Assembly: GCA_010015675.1 (NCBI GenBank)
Contig: ML977029.1
Location: 246,218 to 310,217, forward strand
Source of the DNA: Byssothecium circinans
Taxonomy: Eukaryota > Ascomycota > Dothideomycetes > Pleosporales > Massarinaceae
Length of the DNA stretch: 64,000 nt
Direction: 5' to 3'
Shown: positions 11,619-21,911 of the stretch, piece after piece
How the letters are laid out: every line of letters begins with the position of its first letter
Position numbering within the stretch: position 1 is the first letter of the stretch
Made by a program: the position numbers and the translations under genes
The notes under the pieces: model-generated
Told to the model about the DNA's origin: nothing
Database searches by the model: none
The model's input: only the letters and a program-made list of their open reading frames with translations

Positions 11619-12737
11619 TATATTTGGGGCAAAAAAATCCGTTCCGGGCAGGTTAGATTGGGCGTTTTTAGAGTACATCTGTATTAGGGGGCCTGCATCG
11701 TTCACATTGCAGGGTGTACACATATTGTAACAACGGGATCATGATGGTTGACTTGCTTTGGACTATCGGTATGGATGCTGTGAGCATCTTTGGTTTCTGC
11801 TCTAGGATACCCAACGTTCATTGTTTCCTTCCTCGTATATACTCATAGACTTCACGTGTTCGAAATACATTGTATACTGTACTCAGACATCAACTGCACT
11901 GTCTTGCTCGGCGACACGTAATTCAAGGGGCGACTCCGCAGCTCCCTCGTGTGAATTTATTCGGGGCGATATCTCATGTAGATAGCACGCGATTGAAACG
12001 ATTCGCCGCACACCGAAAAACTTCAGCTCATACCCAACGAAGCCCTTTCAACCTCTTCCTACTCCTACGTAAAACACCAGGCCTAGCTTTACAATTCTAT
12101 ATTTTATTAAAATTAAAGGAGAGTGACTAACGTGTTAGTTGTTGTAGGTGGTCTTTGGTGAGAGAGTATTATGTGCGGGGAATTCTTTCAACTGCGTGGA
12201 TGGCTACGTAGCCAGCACGCTATCCCTTATTGAGCCGGGCATCAAAAACGCCGCTGATAGCGCGCCCGGCTGCAAGGCAAGGGCACGACTGCCCAGGTGG
12301 ATCAATAACCTGATCGCAAGGAAGCCGTGACCACCACCTCTTCTTGCAAATACGTGTCCAAAGGCTCAGCGTTTGGTTGCAATCAAGCCTTGACCTCTTC
12401 TCTTCTTCTCAGCTGCGCCCTACGATTGAACTTTACCTTGCAGCCTTCTTTGTCCCCTGCCTTTCACAAGCATCTCGTTTACACCAATCGCCTTGGCACG
12501 TGAACCTACCTAGGTTGAACATTGAAACGGGTTACGCTCCAGCCACACCCACACCGCACGCACGAAACAGCCCATTCCCTGATTTCCAAATCTCGAACCA
12601 CGACCACTGACGAACGAGCGCTGGGGAAATTCAATTTACCTGTCCGGGACCCACTGCGTCATTCTCGAATTATTGCTTCGACTGCCCCTCAATCTGGGTG
12701 CGAGACATCGGTGGTCTACCTGCCTGGAGCCTCAGCC
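11619..12737. other. intergenic, AEC permease 3' flank and choline kinase promoter
   Basis: No gene is visible. One copy of the recurring decamer CTACCTAGGT lies at 12506-12515. The open frame 12522-12737 is continuous with the choline kinase start but reads like UTR. Confidence 0.55.
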
Positions 12738-15700
12738 ATGACGGAGCCTTTGTCCAATGAACATGGAGGGCAACGGAAATCCAACGACCTCGATGGGAAC
12801 ATGAAGAGCAGTGATGCTGCGGAGAAGGTCATGTCCCCTAGACCGAATCCGAAAGGTTCGTTTGCTTTTACTTTTTAGGTGTATTGCTCTCTACTTTTAT
12901 ACTGCTGAACAACACTTTTTCCATTGCCTCAACATCTGGTGTGCTACTGAACTTCGTGTCAATTTTGCATGCCGCAAGCTTTTGCGAGTCGCTCAGTGTT
13001 CTGCTCTTATCAGAAGATGCAGACATCGAATGACAAATTCATGACGAGTTGAGAAATCTTGTCTCGATTCAACTTTGGAATGAGGTCCAAGGCGTTGAAG
13101 CACCGACAGAACGCATTTCACCATCATCTTGAAAGAAAATTGCTTACACCTCACTACAGTTGTTTCTATTGCCGACCCAGAAATTGACAGAATCTCGCCG
13201 TTGATGAAATCCAAGCACAAGGACCTTGACCAGGGAGATTACTTCGACCTTGATAGAGCCGCGAGGCAATATCGTGCCAGTGTGTCCGGTAAACGCTTGT
13301 CAGGTCGGCCGTCTTCAGAGCGTCTCAGTACTTACTCAAAGGCACAGAGCCAAGACGGTAATCCTTCTCTATCGTCTCTCGTTTTTGAAGCTTCGGATCC
13401 TTCCACTTCGCACCATCATGAAAATTTTGTCAAGCACGTTACCGCATGGCTGAAGAATGAGAAAGCCAGGCGAGTAGCCCGGAAGGCAAAACGAAAGGGC
13501 GCCAAACAAGTTCAGCCTCCTGCTGAGAATGTCGAACATACAACTGATGAGCTCGGTCAGTTGTCGCCGGAGAGGAGGAAGAGCATCTCTGAATCCTCGG
13601 AAGGCTCGGTAGCACTGGAGCAGCTGGCCGATATCCTCGGAAGGACCATGTCGTCTATCAAGTCAGAAGGCTCCCCTCGTCACCATAGGCACTCTCATCA
13701 TCGCAAACTTTCTGCGATCATGAAGCGCCATTCGACGATATCTTCTGGCGAAGACTATTTCGACTCCATCGACCAGCTCGTTCCCAGCTGTGAGGCTACG
13801 CTGGACAACTCGAAGACATTTTCATACAGCGCTGGAGGCCCAGAGTGTGAAAGCACCGCCGACCTGTCCCAGACGGGCAGTAAACGCGCCAGGGAAGAGA
13901 AGGAGGCATGGACTACATTCAAGCATGAGATTGTTCGACTAGCGCACACATTGAAGCTGAAGGGGTGGCGGCGTGTGCCTTTGGACCACAGTAGCGAGAT
14001 CGACGTGAAACGACTAAGTGGTGCGTTGACAAATGCTGTCTATGTGGTCTCGCCGCCCAAAGAGCTGCCCTCGCAGGAGCCTCGCGAGGATGGTTTGCCA
14101 GCGCCGAAGAATCCTCCTCCGTAAGACATATCCTTGCTAGGGTCGCAACCATACTCACAACTTCTAGGAAATTGCTTCTACGTATTTATGGTCCGCAGGT
14201 CGAGCACTTGATTGATCGAGAAGCTGAGCTCCAGATTCTCCGGCGACTTGCACGCAAGCGAATCGGCCCTCGAATGCTCGGTACTTTCACCAACGGACGA
14301 TTTGAAGAATACTTTGAAGCTGAACCGCTCCAACCGCAGGAACTCCGCCTTGCAGATACTTCAAGGCAAATTGCAAAGCGGATGCGAGAACTCCACGAAG
14401 GGATCGACCTGCTGCCGAACGAGCGTGAAGCAGGTCCATTTGTCTGGCAGAACTGGGACAAATGGGTCAAACGCGTAGAGCAAGTCATCACGTGGCTTGA
14501 CAAACAGATCATCAAAGGGAAGCAAGGCCCTGTGCTGTCTCCTGCCGACAAGTGGAAGAATCGAGGCTTGATTTGTGGAGTGGAATGGCCTGTGTTCAAG
14601 AAGGTGATTTACCAGTACCGCCAGTGGTTGGACGAGCAGTATGGAGGCAAAGCTATGGTCAACGAGCGGCTGGTCTTTGCCCACAACGATGTAGGTCCTC
14701 CATCGCACAACGCAACTGGGTGAAACTAACACTTGAAAGACTCAATACGGTAACATCCTCCGCATGAAACCATCAGGAGAGTCGCCTCTCCTGTTGCCCG
14801 CGAATGAACACAAGCAACTCGTCGTCATTGACTTCGAGTATTCCAGCGCAAACCTTCCCGGCTTGGAGTTTGCTAACCACTTTGTGAGATGACCAATTTC
14901 TGGCTGAACAGCCCCACAGTTAGGACCTTGCTGATTTCTTGACAGACTGAATGGTGCTACAATTATCACGACCCTGAATTTTCCTACCGTTGCAACACGT
15001 CTTTCTACCCGACTCCTGAGGAGCAACACCGCTTTATCTGCGCCTACCTCCTGCATAACCCCAGCTACAAGGCGCCCGGCGGCTCAGCTTCAAACCCTCC
15101 CACGCCATCGCTCGCCGCTCTTCACACTTCTGGCAGTAGCACTGCTCTCACGGCTTGTGCGGCGCCAAGTACTATCTCGGCGTTCATGCTTGATTCGAGG
15201 GCACCGGCAGGCGGGAAGAGCTATGAAGAGCGAGAGGCACAGGCGGAGAGGAAGGTCGAAGAGGAAGCGCTAAGGCTCATGGCCGAAACAAGGCTATGGC
15301 GCTTGGCCAACAGCGCCATGTGGGTAGCTTGGGGCATTGTCCAAGCCGAGGTTCCTGGCATGCCCAAGTTCGACAACGACGGCAAGGTCCAACCCGAAAC
15401 AGCAGCGACAAGAGCAGAATCAGCTGAAGCAGCGGCCATCAGTGAAGAAGACAAGGAGGATGAAGATGAAGAGAAGAAGGAAGACGTGGGTAAAAGAGAA
15501 AACAAGGAAGGAAAAGTCTCCACCACCACAAGCGGCACTGTTGAACAAACTCAGAATGAAACCACCCAGGCTGACCAGTCTGAATCGCAGGGAGAGGGAG
15601 AGGCAGAAGCAGAGTTTGACTACTTGGCATACGCGCAGGATAGGGCCATGTTCCTGTGGGGCGATGCGATTCGTTTGGGCATCATCAAGGCGGAGGAGTT

Positions 15701-15743
15701 GCCCGAGGAGGTCAGGAAGAGGGTTAAGATGGTGGAGTATTAG
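12738..15743 (+). CDS. CKI1: choline kinase (CDP-choline pathway)
   Basis: Five exons (12738-12855, 13160-14120, 14168-14690, 14740-14883, 14946-15743) give 847 residues. The enzyme phosphorylates choline in the first step of the Kennedy pathway. The ATP/choline kinase fold begins near residue 280 (WRRVPLDHSSEIDVKRLSGA). Splicing between exons 3 and 4 builds the catalytic loop FAHNDTQYGN, and exon 4 carries VVIDFEYSSAN, the metal-binding segment. GLEFANHF joins TEWCYNYHDPEF across the fourth intron. The N-terminal ~280 residues are Ser-rich with a KARRVARKAKRK basic patch, and an acidic E/D/K-rich insert lies near residues 695-745. Both are longer than in yeast Cki1. The first intron (304 nt) is unusually long and is the least certain part of the model. 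Confidence 0.92.
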
Positions 15744-16389
15744 AAGGAGGGTCACGGGTGATGGTGATGGTGATGTGGGGGAGGAGATGTGCGTGGAGGA
15801 ATGCGTTGGTGATGGGTGCGGGTGCGGGTGCGTGGTAGAGACTCGAGGTGCATGGATGCAAGGATGCAGGGATATAATAAGGTATATCGGGGCTCGGTTC
15901 AAAATGGTCGGTCAACGTACGAGGGCGACTCTGGTGAGGGATATATATGGACGGTCCTTTAGGTGGGTGGTTGAGCTTGGGGATCATGCTGGTGAGGAGA
16001 TACTGGAACAGGTTATGGCTGGCTTGTATTTAGTATGCGAGTGCTTCAGATGTCAAGTAGTTGAATGATAGCTTGTATGGATACTTGAGCTTATTATTAA
16101 TTGTTGTGCATTAAAGCGGAAATCAGTTGTGCATCGGATCATAACTGGCGTGTAGTCCTGTGTCGCAACGCTTTCCAAATCTTAGATTTTAGTCAAGTTT
16201 TGCACGACGTATGGCTTAGTACTGCAAACCACATCACGTCGCCATGCATGAACAAGTCATATTTCCACGTGAATATTTTCGTCATTCATCTATCATGACC
16301 ACCCTAGTTGGACTACCTAGGTAACCAAACACATGGCTAGGTGCCGGGTATACGACCACGTCTACCAACCCGTCATGACCACAGGGTAT
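15744..16389. other. intergenic between convergent choline kinase and RPS22
   Basis: This is the shared 3' flank of two convergent genes. The decamer CTACCTAGGT occurs at 16313-16322. No gene was found. Confidence 0.6.
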
Positions 16390-17046
16390 CTAGTAGAAGA
16401 AACCAAGGATCTTGCCAGCAACGTGCTTCCTCCTAGCCTCCTCGTGGTCCATGATACCGGCCGAGGTGGTGAGGACGATGTAACCGAACTGACGCGAAGG
16501 GAGCAGCTTGACGACCCACTTCTCAAGATCACGGAGCTGGATGTTGTAGCGGGGGGAGATGACGCCAGTCTTGTTGACCTGTAGAATTTATTAGATGATG
16601 GTTCTGAGCCGGATAGAGTGAGGCATTATGGGAACGTACGCGGCCGTTGAGCTGAATAATGACCTTGCCGTTGCGGTGGTCATCGACCTCCTCGAACTCG
16701 CCAATGTAGCCTGCAGGTGGAAATCAGCATGTTGCGAAGAAATAAACATCAGACGTCATGTAAAAGAATCCGAAGACGTGTAAGTTCTTCGCAGGATCGC
16801 TCTATCGGGCACTTAAAGGGCGAAAGGTCGTGGAGAGAACGAGACCATTGCCTAGTTATCAACCCGAAGAAAAGAAAAACGTAAATAGACAGATACGAGA
16901 AATAGGTGCGTACCGTGCTTCTGCATGACGGTCAAGAACTTGATGATGACCTTGGACGACGGGCGGATGAGGACCTGGCGCTTGCCCGATTTCTCGGCGT
17001 TGTTGATGGCGTTGAGCGCATCGTTGAGGACGGAAGTCTTGACCAT
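16390..17046 (-). CDS. RPS22: 40S ribosomal protein uS8 (S22/S15a)
   Basis: Three exons (17046-16914, 16710-16640, 16578-16390) encode 130 residues, the exact universal length of eukaryotic uS8. The protein starts [20 protein letters not shown], contains [16 protein letters not shown] built across intron 1, and ends [22 protein letters not shown]. It binds 18S rRNA in the 40S body. Intron 1 is 203 nt and intron 2 is 61 nt. A further intron probably lies in the 5'UTR (17305-17103). Three introns crowded at the 5' end are typical of fungal ribosomal protein genes. Confidence 0.97.
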
Positions 17047-17102
17047 GTTGTCGGTGGTGGAGAGAGATTCTCAATGGCGCGGGGGATGGGCAACTGAGGT
17101 AT

Positions 17103-17305
17103 CTGTAGACACACACACAAGGACATTGGTTAGCCTTCAGTAGCCAGAGCTAGGAGAGTGCCCTCAGTCTGCCAACATGGGGGGTCTTCAGCTCTTGTCG
17201 CGGTCTGGGAGGGCAGTGTCGCGCATGGCTCCGAGAAAGAGAGCCAGGCGATTGCAGTCCCGGGCTATCTGAAGGGCACTCTTGGGGAGGAGATGAGCGA
17301 CATAC
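17103..17305 (-). other. probable 5'UTR intron of RPS22 with a strong internal stem
   Basis: On the RPS22 strand, GTATGT starts at 17305, GGCTAAC lies about 25 nt before the end, and TGTCTACAG ends at 17103, 56 nt upstream of the ATG. Inside, AGAGTGCCCT (17155-17164 on +) and AGGGCACTCT (17273-17282) are exact reverse complements, and the pairing extends to 13 bp with a one-base bulge. A hairpin (TGGCTC 17226-17231 with GAGCCA 17241-17246) sits in the enclosed 108 nt. The splice signals are strong. The role of the fold is unknown. Confidence 0.65.
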
Positions 17306-17723
17306 CTCGTGAGGATGCTGGTGTGGTGGGTGAGAGTGGTTGGCGAGGCTGCTGGAAAAGTTCGCGGCGGGAATGTTCGAAGTGCTTGGTTTGTGGGCTC
17401 GGCTAGGGAGTCGGGCCGATGTGGCCTGTGTGCCCGATCTTACTTCACTGAAAATGTTGGCCATCTCACAGCTTGGGGAAACTATCATTACTCTTTACTT
17501 ATCACGGACGATGCGCTTTCAGGAAGAATAGTGTAAGATGTTTGATCTAGAAAGATCAATTACTATATTGTCCTACGCGTCTCTCACAGCACGTGAGCTC
17601 GCGGATCTTAGTCATGACGTAGCATCTCCAGATAACTCCGACTAGCAATTTGCCTCTCTATCTCGCATTAATCCTCTGGCACTCACGACTCTTATATCTT
17701 CTACTCACTTACACAGCACTATC
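17306..17723. other. divergent promoter, RPS22 / LysM protein
   Basis: These 418 bp separate the RPS22 first UTR exon from the ATG of the forward gene. I see no clear TATA box for either gene. Confidence 0.5.
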
Positions 17724-18572
17724 ATGGCCGAAGCCTGCTGCACCTGCGCCGCTCTCCTCACGTCCGTACCTCCAACCTACGATGAGAAGACCGAGAAGCC
17801 CTCACAGTACGAACGCCGCCTCGAGTGCTGCAATCGCGCGATATGCGCCCGTTGCATAACAGATAACCCCCGATTCGCAACCTACTGTCCCTTTTGTCAA
17901 GTCTCCATTGTACCATCCCCCTTACCACAAGGTCTACGAGACCCGCCCGCATACTCTCCACCAGCAGAGCAAGCCGGGGACGAGCTACCACCGTACTCGG
18001 CGCACGACTCATTGCAGCCTTCATCAGAAAAGTCTAAGAGCGGCGAAGCAGCGCCAGACGTTCTGCACTTTGTCGATACGAACAACGACTCAATCTCGTC
18101 ATTGTCCCTACGATACGCTGTGCCCGCCGATGCATTGCGGAGAACAAATAGTCTCTATGCGGACCATCTGCTAGCAGCGCGTAGAACCATCTTGATACCG
18201 GGGGAATACTACAGGGGCGGCGTGAGTCTAAGCCCTCGACCGCTAGAAGGGGAGGAGGAAGAGATTCGGAAAGGCAAGGTCAGGAAGTTCATGGTGGGAT
18301 GTAAACTTGCAGAGTATGTACGCCCAGAAGCGAGCGACTTGTAGGGGACATGGCTGATCGGAGCGAGCATTGCGCCTCGTAATAGGTATGATGTCGCGCT
18401 ACTATACTTGCAACAGGCAGACTACAATCTCGACGACGCTATTTCGGCGTACAAAGCCGATGAACGGTGGGAGAGGGAGCATCCTTTGGAGGCAGCTAAG
18501 AAAGGGAAGAAGCCTTCCGGAAGACGGTGGTGGGGCGGCGGCAGTGGAGGGGGATTGACAGGCCAGATCTAA
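17724..18572 (+). CDS. intracellular LysM protein with N-terminal zinc-finger-like motif
   Basis: Two exons (17724-18313, 18386-18572) give 258 residues. Cysteine pairs CCTC at 5-8, then CC...C..C and CPFC near residues 37-58, form a RING/treble-clef-like finger. A Pro-rich linker follows. Next is a LysM domain (VLHFVDTNNDSISSLSLRYA ... ILIPGEYYRGG, about residues 112-165), then a UBA/CUE-like helix (ALLYLQQADYNLDDAISAYK) and a WWGGGSGGG tail. There is no signal peptide, so this is not a secreted chitin-binding LysM effector. It belongs with cytosolic LysM proteins of unknown role. The intron is supported because the tail homologous to other fungal LysM proteins appears only after splicing. 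Confidence 0.8.
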
Positions 18573-20036
18573 TAGCCCGCAGCGCTTCGAATGCAATCAT
18601 CTATTTCAGGTGGTGCCGGTCCCCGAAAACCATTGCCGTGGGCTCTCAAAAGCTCAAAGTTGGAGCTTTTTCATCCGATCGAGGTGTTGGGTATCATCAT
18701 TGCAGTTCGACAAGCTCTTCTAATGCACACCGGCTCCATACAGCCACATCCAAGGACTACATGAGTCAAGCTTCAGCATGCAGCAAGTTTGTACCGTTTC
18801 GCACGCTTGTATTAGCGTATCGCTGACCGAAGAAACCCATGGTCGGCTTTCTGGCGTTTGGAAACAATTGCAACACGGGTGTCCAGAAACATGCAGGCAT
18901 TGGACGCCTCTTTCGATCTTGCCCAGCGGAATCACTCTTTCAATTTGTACGTTGATGGTGAAAACAACATACCCGGCAGTCTAGTGTAAGATACAGAAAC
19001 GCTGCGCCTGGTGTTAGGATCCTGAAACTTGAAAGCATGTAAAACCTATTTATCATCAACTCTATCATACAGCAGTTTGGTCCAGATGTTGTTCCTTTCC
19101 TTTTTCTCACTGCGTGGCTTTTTCTTTACAAAGTTTCTCCGTTTTTTGACCAAATTCACAATCTTGGCGCGTCAACCAATCAGACCCCCGCGTCCAGGTC
19201 GCATGAATTTAGGCGCCGAAATGTCAATCAATCATTCAGCACCACGATATCTCGAAGCGCCCAGGATCTGCATCTCCCGTTTCAGGGCGATTGTGCACCT
19301 GCATATGCCTCATTCTCACGTCTCATTCGTCATCTTCTAGCCAAACATCGCCAAAGCATGGAAAAGAGTGCAAAAAGGCTGCAAGCCGGGTGCTTAACGG
19401 CACAGTCGTAGCCGTCCTCAGGCTGCCCATTGGCAGAGTACATGCGTACGACAGTATTGGTGGCCGCTAATATGCCAGTTTTAGGAAGTCATGCAGGTAA
19501 GGGGAGTAAAATAACTTCTATTTTTCGAGGCTCTGTGCAGCATACGCGCCCACGACAGTTCTGCCCACCACCCCTTCGCCATACCATCTCCAGCTGCTAA
19601 TCCAAGAATGGCGATCTCTGTTCCTTAATGCTCTCCAAGCAGGCGGCTATGATAGGTACCTCATTTCAACAAGTCTATTTTTGATGCCTGAGCGGTAGGG
19701 CGGGCGGCTGGCTGTGGGGCAGAATGCATGAAACGCTTATCCCGCGACCAAGATTGTTTTAAAGGCAAGGTAATCCCTTCGATCACCTCTCTCCTTTAGT
19801 GTTTCCAAGCAATCAAGACTCGAGGCTCTTATACCGAACACTGCTCTTCGCTTCTTCGTCCTTCTTGTTTCATTAATTCCTTCTTTTTCAAGGGTAAGGG
19901 TGCTCCTGGTTGTGTGCCCTCCTTTCTTCTACAACAAGTCTATCCTTTACATATACGCATATACCTCTCTCCACTTCCCCTCCTTCGATACCGTACTACA
20001 ACTCGGTTCTTCAAGAGAAAGAAAAGAATAGCCAAA
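18573..20036. other. intergenic, promoter side of the four-TM protein gene
   Basis: In 1.46 kb I see no gene. The last ~250 bp before 20037 are C/T-rich, as in a fungal 5'UTR. An open frame at 19914 is in phase with the next gene but has no coding character before its ATG. Confidence 0.55.
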
Positions 20037-20721
20037 ATGAAGATCAATCCCGCACCGCTCCACCTCGCCCAGACAGTCATCACTGGACTTGTCGTTGCCA
20101 TGAGCATATGCATCTTGGGCACCGCAGCACACACACTTGATGTCTTCAACAAGCAACAGTCGATAAACCCATGGTGGCTTCCGCTCTGGCATGACCATTT
20201 CGATGTCCACGGTACCAAGGCGCTGATCGCATCTGCCGTCGTCACATTCGTTTTCTCAGCTGTCTTCCTTATCATGTCTATCATTCCCAAAGTAAGTCCC
20301 TACCTTTTTCTGCAGTCTCTATCAGAAAGCAAGTGCTAATATACAGCAGTTCAACCTCCCCTCCAAGCCCACACTCCGCGCTCTCCTCGCGCTCGGGTCT
20401 TCCGCCCCCTCGGCCGTTCTCTGCCTCGCCACCATCATCTACGCACACATCCTCAACAACGACGCACCCGAGCTCGATACCATCCAAACATGGACCTGCA
20501 AGTACAAGAACGGCCGCGCGCTGCAGCAGAACCTTGCGCCGGGTTCGAGCATGGGCAACGGCAATTTTGGCAGCTTGTGCATGGAGAGCAAGTTTGCGCT
20601 GTATGGGACCTTGGTTATATTTTTGTTGTTGGTGGGGAGCTCGGGGTTGGGTGTCTTAAGTTGGTGTGCGGACAAGTGGGCGAGCAGGCAGGAGAGGAAG
20701 GAAATGGAGTCCGTTTCGTAG
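20037..20721 (+). CDS. four-transmembrane (MARVEL-like) membrane protein
   Basis: Two exons: 20037-20291 and from 20347 (or 20350) to 20721, about 208 residues. Four hydrophobic segments are visible: VITGLVVAMSICILGTA, LIASAVVTFVFSAVFLIMSI, LGSSAPSAVLCLATIIYAHI and LYGTLVIFLLLVGSSGLGVL. An extracellular-type loop with two Cys lies before the last. The plan matches small fungal tetraspan/MARVEL-like proteins of the plasma membrane. I cannot name a specific family member. The intron ends in a tandem acceptor TACAGCAG, so one glutamine may be included or skipped. Confidence 0.75.
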
Positions 20722-21911
20722 ATGGGGCTCGGATGGGGAGAGAAGGAAAGGAAGTATGAGGTGGGAGAATGTGTAATGATCGAACGATGAAGACTGGGCA
20801 TGATTGGGGCATATGGCGGGGACTTTGGCGTTGAATGATTCACCAAGCTGTATTCACTATTCGGGAGGTTTATGCTAGAAAGATGGGCGTAATGCCCTTC
20901 TCACTATATCGTATAGCGTCAAATAAACTTATTTTTTATTGCATTGCCCACTGTTTGTTAACGGAGGACTACTCGCCGTTGTCTTAGAGGTACATAGAGT
21001 CTTGTCGATCTATCATTTGCCTACTCTAATTGTTCTCTGCCTTTTCCAAATATTGTTGCCCTTCTAACAAACCGCCTAGAACAAGCATTGTCGTGAGTTT
21101 GCTGCCCATGAATGAAGTACGATCTGCTTCTTTCGGTTGCTCTTTCCGTCATCCTCTCGCCCACGCAATTTCCTCATCGTACATCATCCACTCGACACGC
21201 CCCCCCGCGACTACATCACTACCCCGAAGCCGAGAAGTGAGGTGGTGACTATTTTAAGACACAGCTACTCTACTTTAACCCCGACGACCAAAGCTAAGCC
21301 TTGATGGGTGGCCGCTGATTTCACTTTGATCATTGACCGATCTTCTCGCCTAATCAACACCAGTCGTGACCAACGACGGGCGGCGGGCGCGTGGATGTCT
21401 CCGCTGGACGCCAAACCAGCGCGTTACTCCCGCGACGTTTAACTTTCCGGATCAGCGACGCGCTTTAGCACGTTAGGAGAGCGTCATTTGTCCGTGACAT
21501 CCGCTCCTCATTCCGCTTTCCTCTCCTTCTCCTCCTTTCTCTTTTACTAATCACAAGGCGGTTCGACTGCGTCTGACTTACATCCACCGGAGGTTATTCT
21601 GCTCGCCAAAGCCCACCACGCGCTCTATAAATTAGAGATTACGGTATTGATTACGGCGAAGCGAACTTGAACGGCGCACACCCCCGGCAATTCACCACCA
21701 ACGCATAGACGTTCTCCCATTTCAGCTCCCGAAGGAGCTAGGGTCTCGTCGTGTCCCCGTCGTTGGGCCAAACCAACAGACGACAGCCAAAGCGTGCACA
21801 GGGCGAGTCTGAGCGACAAGCCCCTCCTTCAACCTTCGAGAGACTTGCCCGAGCGTTGACGTGTCTCACCTTTCTACCCCCTTCCTTCACAAGTCGCGCA
21901 ACACCTGGATA
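20722..21911. other. intergenic, promoter of the RNR-inhibitor gene
   Basis: The left part is the 3' flank of the four-TM gene. The right part carries the ACGCGC cluster and TATA listed separately. No other gene is visible. Confidence 0.55.
21387..21634 (+). promoter_or_regulatory. cluster of ACGCGC (MCB-like) hexamers plus TATA box
   Basis: GCGCGT occurs at 21387-21392 and 21419-21424, and ACGCGC at 21458-21463 and 21618-21623. They are followed by TATAAATTA at 21626-21634, about 280 bp before the ATG at 21912. ACGCG cores are the sites of MBF-type G1/S regulators in fungi. Their presence fits a gene whose product should act on ribonucleotide reductase in S phase. Binding is inferred. Confidence 0.45.

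Noticed and set aside
15337..16068. 243-codon frame overlapping the end of choline kinase
   Set aside because: It is an out-of-frame reading of the acidic C-terminal exon. The choline kinase frame is supported by motifs and splicing.
16711..16913. C/D snoRNA inside RPS22 intron 1
   Set aside because: CTGA-like words are present but there is no convincing RTGATGA box C paired with a terminal stem.
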